From Astrothelium macrocarpum (lineage: Eukaryota; Ascomycota; Dothideomycetes; Trypetheliales; Trypetheliaceae), in contig JAGEMR010000113.1 of the NCBI GenBank assembly GCA_021030915.1, positions 31,955 through 95,954 of the forward strand: 64,000 nucleotides of DNA, read 5' to 3'. Every line of letters starts with the position of its first letter. The stretch's first letter is position 1. The translations under genes and the position numbers were made by a program. Below are positions 22,969-34,605 of this stretch, piece by piece. The notes under the pieces were generated by a model. The model saw nothing but the letters and a program-made list of their open reading frames with translations, made no database searches and was not told the DNA's origin.

Positions 22969-23729
22969 CAATCTTTTCCCACCTAGCTTCGTCTGCATCC
23001 TTCTCTCAACTCATTACTCTGTAGTAGTCGGAGCACAGTGTATCTTCTCGATTCATCTCCTCTGATCCATTTGTGGGAAGTCTGGATGGGCGGCTATGTG
23101 AACTTGGGAAGCGGGATGGTGTTTAGAGGTCAATCATTTACAGGCTTGCTTCTCACAAAATATTTGGACTTTGAAAGACAAGTATAGGTACTATGAGTCT
23201 GCGTGTAAACAATAGAACCTGATTGTCATGCAAAAATATAGCGAACCGAAGTACAGTCCATCAGAATCAAGAACAGTGAACACCTGCCTAAGATATTTCA
23301 ACGCACCAATCGTGACTGAAGTCTACTGAACATAAAATACAACTAGAGGGCTTTTTAACCTGGTGTGGCTCAACCTAACAATTCCATCGCGGTAGTGGTG
23401 ATTCTCAGCCACAACCCAGGCGCATCGCTCACAACGGCCCTATTTGGCTTGTGCATCCATGACTCAAGAAATAATTGTATTTAAGTAAGGGATTTCGAGA
23501 TCATCTCTACACCTCAATGTGCTTCCTACTCTCTTTCATACAATAAAAAATCCGAGTCGAATTTGGCACATTGTTTTTGCGTATATCCACTACTGGGATC
23601 CCGCCCAATCAAATCTCTACAAAATCAAAGTCACACGACACAAACCACCACCACAACCAAACCATCCAAATCTCCAACAAAACTCAACCAAAAAAGAATC
23701 TCCATCCCACACCTTCACCCCCCACCAAC
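22969..23729. other. Intergenic region
   Basis: 761 bp, 3' end of the aldolase gene and leader of the doubtful ORF at 23730. A CA-rich, G-poor stretch runs from about 23630 to 23820. Nothing else is recognised. Confidence 0.4.
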
Positions 23730-24323
23730 ATGATCGACCACACCCACAAACCCCACCCCACCACCAGCACCATTGCCAGCACCACCACACCAACGGACGT
23801 CACCTCCGCAGACCTCCGCGCCCCCCTCCACCGAAACCCGCCGCTTCCGCGCGCGTACCAGCTCGGCGCCGTGGCCGTCTCCGGCCGGGTTGATCCCATT
23901 GGCTCGCTCGTATATCCGGTGGATACAGCGCGAGAGCTGTGGGTTGAGGCGAGACGGCTGGGGCCAGAGCGCTGGCATCGCTGTGCGAGGGAGGAGCTGT
24001 TGGGGAAGACGGTGCGGTATCAGGGAGGAAAGGAGGAGTGGAGGGGGCGAAAGGGGTAGGTGAAGCAGGTGGTGAGGGGGGAGGTGTGGAAGGAGGGGTT
24101 GAGGGGGTTGTTGGAGGGGATGGTGGGTGTGGAGGTGGGTGTGGAGAGGGATGGGGGATATGTGGTCTTGGTGGGTCGGCCGAGGGAGGGGTGGGAGGAG
24201 ATGTGTGTGAGGGATGTGGAGAGCGCGGGGTGGGATTTAGTGAGTGGTATTGGATCTGTTTGTTCCAATGAGACGGAAAGTTTGGGGCGAGATGGTGATG
24301 AGGATGACTATGAGATGGTTTGA
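23730..24323 (+). CDS. Hypothetical protein with an in-frame TAG or a 48 nt intron
   Basis: From the ATG at 23730 the frame reads MIDHTHKPHP, then a protein-like segment (LPRAYQLGAVAVSG, YPVDTARELWVEARRLGPE). It meets a TAG at 24057-24059. The same frame continues at once for 87 codons (GGYVVLVGRPREGWEEM, ending DEDDYEMV). A GTGCGG donor at 24012 with the TAG itself as acceptor would remove 48 nt, keep the frame and give 181 aa, but no branch-site motif is visible and the length is at the lower limit. The alternatives are a 109 aa protein, a stop mutation, or readthrough. I recognise no family. The phosphoglycerate-mutase-like gene lies tail to tail just downstream. Confidence 0.4.
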
Positions 24324-24397
24324 AGGGCGAATCAGATGGTGGCGTACGTTTGGTGATGATACCACATTATGAGTCGTTCATCAAAGATGAAAGTTGC

Positions 24398-25069
24398 TCA
24401 TTTTTGTCGGTGCATTTCTTGGCTCGGTCCGTCTGCCAGCCTTGCTTTGTAAGAGTCTTCAGTCTCTTCAATCAACGCATCCTCGTGATCTGGCGGATCA
24501 AAGTAATAGGTTCGAAATTCGACATTCTTCCAATCCCCGCCAGTCTGTTCACCGCGTTCGTCAATATTGCCTGTTACGTGATGTAGGAAATTCCCATGCG
24601 ACACAACCACAATCTCCTCTTCGTCTCGAGCTCGTAATAATAGCCGAAGTTCTCGCGCTCGAATATCGAGGGTCCGCCAGTCAGGCGCCCAAAGCCCCTC
24701 TTTGCTATTCCAATCTCCATGAACTCGAGACAGGTCCACAAGGCTTCCAAACTCCGATTCTAGAGCTCCTGGAGAACGGCCAGTATTTGACGGTTGCGAA
24801 GAGGATTCTTGGCCTCGCGGAATGGCAAATACTTGGTGCTTTCCGCCCTGGAGATATGGTTCGAAAGCTATCAGAGCAGTCTGGATGGTTCGCCGAATCG
24901 GAGACGCACAGACAAGCTGAATTCGGTCGTGATAGGGAAATATATCACGTAAATGCTCACACTGATTACGGCCGTACTCTGTTAGGTCGGGGTCTCGAAT
25001 ATTCTGATCATTGTAAAGATCGTGAAAGCCTTGACCATGGCGCACAAAGTGAACGTATCTTGGTGTCAT
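24398..25069 (-). CDS. Histidine phosphatase / phosphoglycerate-mutase-like protein
   Basis: A single exon encodes 223 aa. The RHG motif with the catalytic His-11 is at the very N-terminus (VHFVRHGQGFHD). The second arginine region is CASPIRRTIQTALIAF, and the second core histidine is His-158 in VVVSHGNFLHHVTG. Together these define the branch-1 histidine phosphatase family, with the short fungal form resembling the yeast PMU1-type proteins. The protein is probably a cytosolic phosphatase on a small phosphorylated substrate, since the true glycolytic enzyme has a different length and surroundings. The C-terminus is acidic and then basic (ETEDSYKARLAD). No intron is needed. Confidence 0.86.
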   Translation of the reverse strand: MTPRYVHFVRHGQGFHDLYNDQNIRDPDLTEYGRNQCEHLRDIFPYHDRIQLVCASPIRRTIQTALIAFEPYLQGGKHQVFAIPRGQESSSQPSNTGRSPGALESEFGSLVDLSRVHGDWNSKEGLWAPDWRTLDIRARELRLLLRARDEEEIVVVSHGNFLHHVTGNIDERGEQTGGDWKNVEFRTYYFDPPDHEDALIEETEDSYKARLADGPSQEMHRQK

Positions 25070-26455
25070 GTCATTAGCCTAGCCAGGTCCTTTTGATGTT
25101 CTGTTCTCTCCAAGATGTCAATAATAAGAGTGACAACGCATGAAAGTGTTTTTGATAATGTCGTCAGGATACGTTGCATCAGCAAGACCTGTTTCACAAA
25201 TCTTGCTGCATGAAAGAGACCCACACACGCTTCATAAGGCGAGAGAGGATAAGAATTGCGTCACGAGCTCTGCTCTGCCTGGGCAGTTGCCTTACAGCAA
25301 AAGCAAACTGAGCTTCCAGACCAATCTATCCGATATCGTAACCTTACCTACCCCATCCCACTTACTGCACAGGTATACGTCCAAGATCTTGATATTTCAC
25401 CATTCGACTGGTCGTTCCTGTACTTCTTCAAAGCGTATCTTGGAGGCGAAGTTGCTCTATTTCAAAGTACACAGTAAGATACATGCCATTACTCTGTGAA
25501 GGTCTTGCTCCTGTTGTCTTGAAATTGCGGGGTAAGGAAAGGGGGGCGCCACAGCGGTGGTAGTGCGAACAGGCCTTGGCGTTGAGTGATCGTCGGAGAG
25601 TGGGAGGATGGCTACCATCCTCACGGGTTTTCTTTCCAGCAATCCGGGACATTCTACTTCATCGAGAAAACATTTCGTCAGAGAGGCACGGGTTTCGGGA
25701 AGCACAGCGGCATTGAAGATCGTAAATCCCACTCAAATGGCACGCGCCTGAAGGGGCTGCGGCTGAGTTAGGTACTGTTCCACCGTCCCGACTTTTCCTG
25801 TCAGCAACGATCGGCCCTTCCCATCAACCATTTCCCATCTCCGCGAAGGATCCAAGTCTGGCTGCTTATTCGTCTACCGCAGATCAAGTTTGGCTTCAAG
25901 TCTTCCTGAATGAGATAGCATGTGCTATTGAGGCCGCCAGCTTAAGGCCGCCTTCTGTGGACATGCATATCTGTTCTTATGCTTTGTGTTACGCCAGTAG
26001 TCAGCCGCAAGTTTAAGTGGAACTGGGGTCAAAGGCATGCATGAGACGCCGAATCTGACGAATGTCTCCTTCTCTTCTGATACGAGACATTTATGCGATC
26101 TTATCACCGATCAAGGCCCCCACATCTATTCAGCAACTCCTGATCCCGATCAATAAGTACGAAATGGTCGATCACATCTCACCTAAGGAGGATGGCTTAG
26201 TGGCTTGAACTCTAATGCCATTAGGGTATGCCATTAGGGCATGCCAGGGTCTTGCTCTCCTGCAAGGGGCCAGAAACTTCGGATCTAGCCAGGCCAGCTG
26301 ATAAGATTTCGACGAAGACGGACTGTTGTTGGCCTCCGGTGTAGAGTAAGCCTGAAAGCGGCACGAACTACCTCGCGAATACTACTATGCATATGACTAG
26401 TAGGTTTCATCACCCTTCACAAACCTGGTCTAAGTGATATCTTCCGTCTTCAATC
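25070..26455. other. Intergenic region between divergent phosphatase-like and SDR genes
   Basis: 1.4 kb. Small ORFs (25140-25499 plus, 25457-25732 minus) show no motif. A 13 bp tandem repeat lies at 26215-26239. The rest holds the two promoters. Confidence 0.4.
26215..26239. repeat. Short tandem repeat upstream of the SDR gene
   Basis: ATGCCATTAGGG occurs twice, separated by one base, and is followed by another ATGCC. It lies about 220 bp before the SDR start. It could be a regulator site or chance. Confidence 0.45.
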
Positions 26456-27405
26456 ATGCCAGGAAATACATTAGCTCAAGTCTGGCTCGTTACCGGAGCA
26501 TCACGGGGATTGGGTTGGGAAATCGCTCTTGCTGCTCAGCAATGTGGGCACACAGTCATTGGTTCATCTCGGAAACCGTCAAAAGATGCCCAAAAGGTAA
26601 AACAATTCGAAGCCAAGGGTGGATCATGGATCACTCTCGACGTTTCTTCTGCCGATCTAGAGAAGCAACTAGATGTGGCGTTAGAGAAGTATGGAAGAAT
26701 CGACGTCCTGATCAACAATGCCGGATATGCGACTTGCGGGACACTTGAGGACACCAGGTACGGACCGAACAGTATCTGCATAATACCAACCAAGCAGAAT
26801 AGTCTGACAGGTCCCACAGCTTAGAGACACAACGGTCACTAATGGAGACGGACTTCTGGGGTCCCTTACGCGCCATGCGTTATCTCATCCCGTCCATGCG
26901 GCAGCGAGGTTCCGGCACCATTGTGAATGTGACTTCCATGGAAGCGATTCGCACCATACCCACGCTCGCCATTTATGAAGCGAGTAAGGCCGCGCTTCAG
27001 GCCCTGACTCTCGCAGCCCGGCAGGAAGTTGGTCAGTTAGGTATTCGAGTGTTGGTCGCCGCGCCGGGGGCCATCCGCACAGATTTCAATGATGCAGCAA
27101 CTGTGATTCCAACCAGTGAGGCTTACAAGGGGACTGTGAGTGAGCAGGTACAGGGTATGTTGCTTGCTAGTGGTGGTAAGCAAACTGGTGATCCGAAGAA
27201 GATGGCACTTAGAATTGTAGAAGCTGTTGATAGAACTGGGCTTGTCAAGTCTGTAACGGATAATTCTGACGGATTTGAGAGCTTGGATTGGATGCCGTTG
27301 GGATCAGATATCGGGTCTCATGCAAAAGAGAATGGTTCGGAATTGAAGCTTAAAGCGGAAAAGCTAGAAGGTATTTGGTCTAGTGTAAATATTGAGGATA
27401 TTTAA
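26456..27405 (+). CDS. Short-chain dehydrogenase/reductase (SDR)
   Basis: Exons 26456-26757 and 26820-27405 encode 295 aa. The 62 nt intron has a GTACGG donor, a CTGAC branch site and a CACAG acceptor. The Rossmann glycine motif is TGASRGLG (13-20); NNAG is at 87-90; the catalytic triad is Ser-140 (NVTSMEA), Tyr-153 and Lys-157 (IYEASKAAL). The residue after the second strand is in GSSRKPS, which favours NADP(H). This is a classical SDR with the oxidoreductase role, and the substrate is not predictable. AAPGAIRTDF is the usual PG motif after strand six. Confidence 0.9.
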
Positions 27406-27735
27406 TGACATTTATCGGATTGGGCGAAATGCTTAAGAATATCATCATTCTTAGCCCCCACGTTAGAGTGAGAATTGAGGGAAACGGCCAGTTTCACACA
27501 AACCAAAGATGTTCAGTGGCGTCAATCTGCCAGGATATCACGCATGCTGTGACGTTGTGACTCAAGTCCTGACTTTGTTTACTATTCACAGTATCAGCCA
27601 ATCAGATCTTGGCTAGAATTTCTTGAACAAGGATTTTTGAGATACCTCCCCTACCTTGGATACCTACGGCATTCAATGACTCCGACATCCCTCTTACTGA
27701 GGTAAACTCAATTGATTCATTGCTATAGTGAATCA
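27406..27735. other. Intergenic spacer
   Basis: 330 bp between the SDR stop and the ChaC-type gene start. It is the likely ChaC promoter; no element is singled out. Confidence 0.4.
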
Positions 27736-28902
27736 ATGGAATTTCCACCAGGGTTTTCGCAGAATTTCTGGCTCTTTGGCTATGGGTGAGTGCAAAGATT
27801 TGTTTCAAAGATTTTCACGACTTTCTTTTCGCCATATTCGTCAAGAGAAGCTCTTTTGAAGGGGTTTCCAAAACGCTTTGCGCTCCTTTTGACAAGTCTC
27901 CAAGTTTCTATTGTCGAAGTTCATTGGTCTTTGACTTGATGTTTTATACTAATCATTGATGTTTTCTTAGGAGTCTAATATGGAAGCCGCCTCCTCACTT
28001 CGGCAAGCGAGCATGTCCTTCCCGCACGTATCAGCATTTTGACCAGTCTTTTAGACAAGCGTATTCCCGGATATATCGAAGGTTATGTCCGGCGGTTCTG
28101 GCAGGTACGTACATGAACGACAGCCTTCCCCAGACAGACGGCTGGACTAAGCAAAGGCGCTTTAGGCTAGGTGCGTTATCCCACGCCAAGGTCAAGCTGC
28201 AAGCATTTCATGCATTGAGGCTAAAAGCAGCATAGCGAAGATCATCGCGGCACGCCCGAAGCGCCGGGACGTGTTGTCACTCTTATAGAACAGTCGCATT
28301 GGGAGAAGATCACCGACCAAGTAAGTCCGCAAAGAGAATCTCCAGCCTCATCACCATTAACCATACGGAATCATCATCAGCATCCTTCGGCTCCGCTGAA
28401 AGTCTGGGGTGCCGCGTATCATATCCCGCCCGAGCACGTCGAAGAAGTCCGCACGTATCTCGACATCCGCGAGATTAACGGATACAGTATCCAGTTCACG
28501 CCCATTCATCCCTCTCCTGAGCTCAACAAAACTTTGACCGAAACAAGTGATCTTCCGACAATTGAGTCGGGAGAAAGAGCTAGTCCGATCAATTGCTTAG
28601 TCTACATCGGTCTCCCCGACAATCCGCAATTTCTTGGTCCGCAAGATCCACACGCGCTCGCGGAGCACATTCTCAAGAGCAAAGGCCCGAGCGGAGAGAA
28701 TAAGGAGTATCTGTACATGCTTGACGCTGCGTTAGATGAGCTTAGTTCCGAAAGTGGTGATGCGCATGTGAGTGATCTTGCGCGGAGATGTCGAGAATTG
28801 GAGTCTGAGCCGACTGAGGGCAGAAACCGAGCTTTTGGAGAAGAGGCGACCAGAGTGGCGAGTGCGGAAGCGCAGGAGGAAGTAGAGAGGGTTGGCTCGT
28901 GA
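27736..28902 (+). CDS. ChaC-type gamma-glutamylcyclotransferase (glutathione-specific)
   Basis: Five exons (27736-27785, 27971-28002, 28055-28104, 28231-28320, 28381-28902) give 247 aa. The spliced N-terminus FWLFGYGSLIWKPPPHFDKR is the family signature. It is followed by IPGYIEGYVRRFWQ, SEDHRGTPEAPGRVVTLIE and VWGAAYHIPPEHVEEV, with the probable catalytic Glu-105 in YLDIREINGY. CLVYIGLPDNPQFLGP closes the fold, and the last 30 residues are polar. The enzyme cleaves glutathione to 5-oxoproline and Cys-Gly in the cytosol. Exon 2 is only 32 nt and ends at a GC donor (GCAAGC), so the second intron, 28003-28054, is a GC-AG intron. No long ORF covers the first four exons, so automatic annotation may miss them. 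Confidence 0.88.
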
Positions 28903-29589
28903 TGGGTGAATGGTTAGATGAATGAGGATATCAATTTTATAGGCGATCTGCGAACAGAGATTTGTTTTGCTTCGCCATTCTGCATTCTTGAGATAATATT
29001 ACATCCTTCTCTGCTTCCAAGCTCCAGTCCATTTCACCGCTTTAGCAGGCATGCCAATGTTAGCCACTGCTGATCCCCGTTTTGGATTTGGCGCAACTAT
29101 CGTCTATGCCTTTAACGCACCGTATTCCGTCCGCTTCTAATCCTCCTCAAATGCTGTTTCAAAAGCCACATAATCCTACCAAATATAAGGCTGACTATAC
29201 CCAACTCGGCGAAGATGAACTTTGTTCCATTCGTCCGTAAGAGAGTATGTCAATAATAGAGCATTCAGGCGTCCCACGTGAACTCCTTTGGAATCCGCTG
29301 CCAAGCCCAGCCCCACAGCAGCTAAACACTTTAATCAGATACAATCAATGCATATATACGAGATCAATCTGTCCTCCTTATGAGCATCGATATGTAGATG
29401 ATAGTTGAAATGAAACAGAGCTTATTTAATCGCTTCGCAAAGGTCTTTCCTTGTCACGTGTCTTCAAGATATGAGAACATCCAAATCGTCCATGATAGCA
29501 AATGCTGGGGCCTATCGACTTTTAACGCGACTCAGTCTTTGTTTTCCCTTGTGCGCTCTGTTGGAGAGCCTGCAATCGGTAAAGCTTTT
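28903..29589. other. Intergenic region between tail-to-tail genes
   Basis: 687 bp between the ChaC-type stop and the transcription factor stop. It probably holds both 3' UTRs and terminators. A small plus-strand ORF at 29398-29661 overlaps the end of the transcription factor gene and is not supported. Confidence 0.4.
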
Positions 29590-31383
29590 TCATATTTGAG
29601 GGAGAAAATCATGCCACAGCTCAACCAAGATACCACTGAGCTGCCGGTCAACCCAGAGTAATGGTCTGATTCGTTCGATGACATCGCTAGCTTTCACCAA
29701 TTGGAGGTCCAAGCAGCACAGTGAGAGTCTGTGTAAGAACCACGGAAGCTTGGGAGATCCCTGCGCTCCAATCGTACCAATGACCAGGACCCATAAGAGG
29801 AGAACAGGCACCTTTACCCATTCAGATGGCTGCGTCAGGGTCAGGCTTTCCACCAATTGATCCAGCGCGGTATGATGGAGGGTTTGAGCTCCAAGTGAAG
29901 GCCGCGACTGGAAGACGAGAACCGTAAAAACCAAAGCCGTGAGACACAGAGTATTTTCCAAGGGAGTCAATATTGAAATATGTTTTGCGTCTGAGCGTAT
30001 GCCAAGGAGTCGCACTTGTATCATGCTACCGCGAGTCTGGAGATCCAGTGGCTCGAAAGGAGCTTGAGGCTCTTCAAAGAAATGTGCCAGTTGGACTGTA
30101 AGGGTGCATAGATCGTCGAGTAAGGATGCGAGATTTTGATTGATGTTTAGATCGAAGCAATATTTGAGCAGTGGGGGTGGTCTGGTGTGAGAAACGCCAT
30201 GATACTGGTTCTCTTGACTCTCATTGTTTGCTTGGGTATATTCCGGTAGCGGGAGATAAGGTGGTAAGAAAGATGTCACAGAGTGGAGAGCGACGTGCCT
30301 TTGATATTGTCAACTCGTTGCGGCAAATCATCAACAATTTGAGAAAGCAAACATACCAGATGATAAGGGCTTGAAGACATTGATTCATACCAAGAGCTGT
30401 CAGACCACCTCGTAATTCAATCATGCGCTTCATTCCGCTAACGTGTACAAGACGCTTAGTCGAGGCCATGACTTGGCCTTCTCCCTCATGTGCCATGAAT
30501 GGCAGAAGCATGCTTTCTTCGATACATAGAAGGCAGAAGACAGCGGCAATGTTGCCATCGTTGATACTTGAAATCGGGTCTGATAGATTGATGTTGATTT
30601 CCTCAATTGCAAGGGATTTGTGATGTATGATGTCGTGATATGAAGCTTTGCCGACAGTGTATGCATGCATTGCAGCTGTCGCAAGCAGGCTGTGCATAAA
30701 CGCCCGATGCGACATTGCCAAGGCAAACCATTGCGTCTTTAGCATGTTGGATTGCCTGCGAACATCAACGGCAATGGCTTCATGAGCTAGTACTGATACG
30801 TCTAAACAAGCGGTTAAACCAGGTCCTCGTGACGCCCGAATGAATTTTACGTACAATGCTCAACCAAGCCAAGGCTTCGCGCGTCTAAATCTATGGGATA
30901 GGTCGCAAAGGGATCAAGCATGCCGCGACCAACCATGTTTCCGGCATAGGGCATGACTACGCCTTGTTGCGGGGAGTGTATGTACCCCAGCGTCTCATTG
31001 GAGTCTATTGACCACACTGATGTATCATCGGTTTCGGTTTTGGCGTTTGCAGACTTTGAGGCATCTTCCACAGATTGTTTGCATTTGACCTTTCTCGATG
31101 GCACTCGGGACCTCAGACTAGTCCCTGTCGGAGGTGAAGGGCTGGCTCCTATTGACTCAGTGGAAGCAGTATCGAAGCAAGTGTATTTGATCCTTTTACT
31201 GGTCGACCATGGCCGCTCGCGTCTGGCTCTTTGCATGACAAAGGATCGTACGTCTCGCCTCTCCTGGCCACGCCGCTGTTTGCCATTTTGAGGTTCAACA
31301 AAATGAAAACTCTGCTCCTGGAATTTCTGGGGTTTGAGGCTGATCTGGGGATCAGGAGAGGGAGTGCTGGGATCAGATATCAT
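29590..31383 (-). CDS. Fungal-specific transcription factor domain protein (no zinc cluster seen)
   Basis: Exons 31383-30855, 30801-30357 and 30298-29590 join in frame into 560 aa. The N-terminal motif FHFVEPQNGKQRRGQERRDV with RSFVMQRARRER resembles the conserved start of a family of fungal proteins that carry the regulatory domain (Fungal_trans_2 type) without a Zn2Cys6 cluster. DPFATYPIDLDARSLGLVEH is followed by YVSVLAHEAIAV and LLATAAMHAYTVG, then a helical region through HVSGMKRMIELRGGLTALG. This last is the typical 'GLRRMVELRGG' element. The frame is open further upstream of 31383 but without an ATG, so either this Met is the start or a small upstream exon is missing. Function and targets are unknown. 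Confidence 0.72.
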
Positions 31384-32456
31384 ATCTCCTAGGCCCGAGG
31401 CAGTGGGTCGGAAGGATCCCCTTTTACCAAGTCTGGCGACGTAATCGGCGAAAAGTGTATTTCTTCTTCGCCCTGATGACACAGGCGTGGCAAGTTTCAA
31501 TGCCGTTCCTGGTAGAGTGGAACGGTTTGCTGCAGTTGTAAGGTGCTTTGCAGTTGCGAGGAGATGATTGGATCGATTAACAGAAGCCGTTTAGGGTTAG
31601 TCGCTTTATGAGGCTGATCACGCATCCAGATGTATGCATCAAGAGTCCCTGGGTCATGCACGGTTTGATGGCAAGATTCGCGACGAAAGAAAAGTGGAAA
31701 TTGGTCAATTTTACATTCATACTGGACATTCAAGACTTCAAGATGACTTTGTCCCTGTTGCATTAAAACATCTGCAAGCTACTGACTTGCTTACACCGTT
31801 GCACTTGCCATGCCTGTCTGGCGTACCTAGCACAAGCTGAAGTCTCGGATAACACTTCTAAATCCGACTGGTATTGGTATAGGAGGAACAATGACGTTGC
31901 CATCAGGCTCAGCCCCTGGTGCAGGTCTGGCATAAAAGCGGAAATGAGTAAGGGAGTAGGAGAATTTTGGGTGTTGAAAATAGAGATTGACCGCAAGTTA
32001 ACCGCAGAAGGCATAGCGGTGGGCAGACAATAGCTCACCGCCTTCCTGCGTCTATTAAGAGCTTCTTCAACCAATCTATTTCCATCCTGTCGGAATATGA
32101 CACGACCCTGCAGAAAAAAAACTCAAATCATGAATGACACTACGGAGCAGACGCCTCCACCATTGCGACATGCTTTCGCACATGGCAATCCTGAAGGCGT
32201 CAATGGGTAGAGTTCGGACATAAGGTAATCAGGCACAGAGGACATGCAAGTGAGAAGACTGGGAAGACGATTTGGCGGGAATTGGTGGAGTTAAGGCAGT
32301 CGTCACGTGCTATACGGGCCGAGCCGCAACTGGCATTGGGGAATCCGGTGACTCGTTTCACCGTCCAATACGTCCAGTACTGGTCCCTTTCACTCACCTC
32401 CAACGCTTACTTTCATTGCCACACATGACATATACTAAATTCTTATTCGATTGAGC
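31384..32456. other. Divergent region between transcription factor and ZIP transporter
   Basis: 1.07 kb holding both promoters and possibly a first exon of either gene. Small ORFs at 31497-31763 and 31763-32074 (minus) carry no motif. Nothing else is recognised. Confidence 0.4.
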
Positions 32457-34042
32457 ATGATGAGAATGCTCTTCTCCGCAAGCCGCTCCTTGTACCTAGC
32501 CCTTCTTTGATATGACGTACACTCCACCTGGGACACCTCAAGGTACTCTTCCGGAGGCATACACCTGCTGCCATCATCAACGTTAATTCGATATCTAGGA
32601 CTGGAACTCTCATGGGCCGACATACCATCTCATGTACTGCAATCGGAACTTGCACGGAGGCAGAATGGACCGGCCAAACCCGAGTGTGGCTCAGGAACGA
32701 GTACTGCCAACTATAATACTTCATTGCATGTTGGAGCATTGGTATTGATTCTGGTCTTGAGTACTCTGGGTAAGATTGACAGGCGATGTGACTTTATCTT
32801 TTCTTTAATGAGAACATAGCATGCTCCTTTCCGATCATTGTCCGACGTGTGCCCCACTTCCCAGTCCCGCACCGTTTCCTGTTCCTTTCACGTCATTTTG
32901 GTACTGGCGTTTTGATTGCAACAGCATTCGTGCATCTCCTTCCAACTGCCTTCCAATCTATGACAGATCCTTGCCTACCATGGTTTTGGAACAAGGGATA
33001 TCCGGCTATGCCGGGATTGATTGCCATGATATCAGTATTTGCCGTCGTTGGAATTGAAATGTTCTTTGCGATGCAGGGTGCAGGACATGTTCACGGGAGT
33101 GAGTACGATACACTTCCAGATGACGGCGAAGGCCATCCAGATGCAGAGGAAGAGATGAATGGCAAATCAAATTTTCTACCGTCACCACATGACAGCTACA
33201 ATCGATACCGCCAAGGCATCCCTGGTGCAAATGGACACGCACCAGGTATTGCGCTTGGAAACCTCTCCCCTCGGCCAGAACCGATCGAAGATGAGCAAAA
33301 TATCCTTTCTCCTGGTCTGCCTCCTGAAGACGACTATCTTCCCTCACCATATGGTCCGGCTTCCGACTCCGCTGCCCTGCTCCCCAACTCCCAATCCCAT
33401 CAAAACCAGTCCCGTGTTCACACCCATTCCCACCACTCCCATCACTCCCATCACGCTCCCTCTGAACCAAACAACCCTCACAAAGCTCTTCTACAATGTC
33501 TCCTCCTCGAAGCCGGCATTCTCTTTCATAGCATCTTCATCGGCATCGCCCTCTCCGTCTCCACCGGCCCGCCGTTCCTCGTCCTTCTCATTGCCATCTC
33601 CTTTCACCAGACCTTTGAAGGGTTTGCTCTCGGCTCTCGCATTGCTGCTCTTGTCGAGCCTTCTCGCTCCCATTCCTCCAGCCATGCCTCCTCTTCCCAG
33701 CACCAGCAACCCACCTCTTCATCCACAATCTTCGGACCGAATTCCCCACGTCCCTGGCTCATGGCCCTCGCCTACGGCACCACGACTCCCTTCGGCCAAG
33801 CGCTCGGGTTACTGGTCCACCGACTATACGATCCGCGCTCTGCGGGCGGATTGTTGGCCGTAGGAATCATGAATGCCATATCCAGTGGGCTGCTTTTATT
33901 TGCAGGGCTAGTGGAATTGCTGGCAGAGGATTTTCTGAGCGAGCGGAGCTACCGTGGATTACGAGGAAGGGCGCGGTGGGAGGCGTGTGCAAGCGTGGTG
34001 GCAGGCGGAGTGGGCATGGCTATTGTTGGGGCGTGGGCGTGA
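32457..34042 (+). CDS. ZIP-family zinc transporter
   Basis: The core is certain: exon 32543-32769 ends YNTSLHVGALVLILVLSTL and splices through a 50 nt intron to exon 32820-34042, which starts ACSFPIIVRRVPHFP. The family signatures are RHFGTGVLIATAFVHLLPTA, a long cytosolic loop with HTHSHHSHHSHH, LEAGILFHSIFIGIALS, and SFHQTFEGFALGSRIA with the metal-site His and Glu. AYGTTTPFGQALG and NAISSGLLLFAGLVEL follow. Eight helices are expected, importing zinc or iron at the plasma or vacuolar membrane. The 5' end is tentative: a first exon at 32457-32491 (MMRMLFSASRS) joined by a 51 nt intron that removes an in-frame TGA would give 494 aa. Confidence 0.85.
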
Positions 34043-34605
34043 CGAAGAATTGAGCAAGGAGCAAAATACCAAATTAGGGATATGGAAATTTTGGAGGCAC
34101 AGAGTCTTGGGTTTGCAAAGCATTGGCGTTCAAAAGATTTGTGAAACTATACAAGGGTATTAGATTGGGAAAGATGGAAGGATCTGTGTACGATATGTAA
34201 AATTATCTCGAGAATTGTGCATCATACATTAAAAAGAGCAATGTATAAAGCACGGACACGGCGAGGAAAGAAGTCATCATTTCAAAACGAACCTGTTCAC
34301 ATATTATATGCATTTACAGCTGGCTCTAAACAATTACTTATGCGACAGCACCGCGCATCACGCATTCAAGACCATGGATGCGTATGAGTATGTAGTCAAT
34401 TGACAGCTCTCTTGTAGGACCCTGTCATCTGCGGCGTGGATGAATCATTATTGCTCAGCTGCGCGACTATGCTGTGCCACTTTCTTATATAAATCTTTTC
34501 ATGAAAACTTTTTCTTGCAAACCACTTTACAGTGTTGAATTATTTCGGATCTGCTAATGAGTTCGAGCGATTTATAAACATAAGGATCCTCTTTCTTAAT
34601 TGAAC
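34043..34605. promoter_or_regulatory. Intergenic region with TATA box for the sulfotransferase-like gene
   Basis: 563 bp after the ZIP gene. A TATATAAAT box at 34486-34494 lies about 115 bp before the ATG at 34606, at a normal distance. No other element is recognised. Confidence 0.4.

Noticed and set aside
26190..26260. tRNA-like sequence GGATGGCTTAGTGGC
   Set aside because: A tRNA D-arm resemblance only; no anticodon arm, T-loop or acceptor stem could be paired.
29398..29661. 87-codon plus-strand ORF
   Set aside because: It overlaps the end of the transcription factor gene on the other strand and has no motif.
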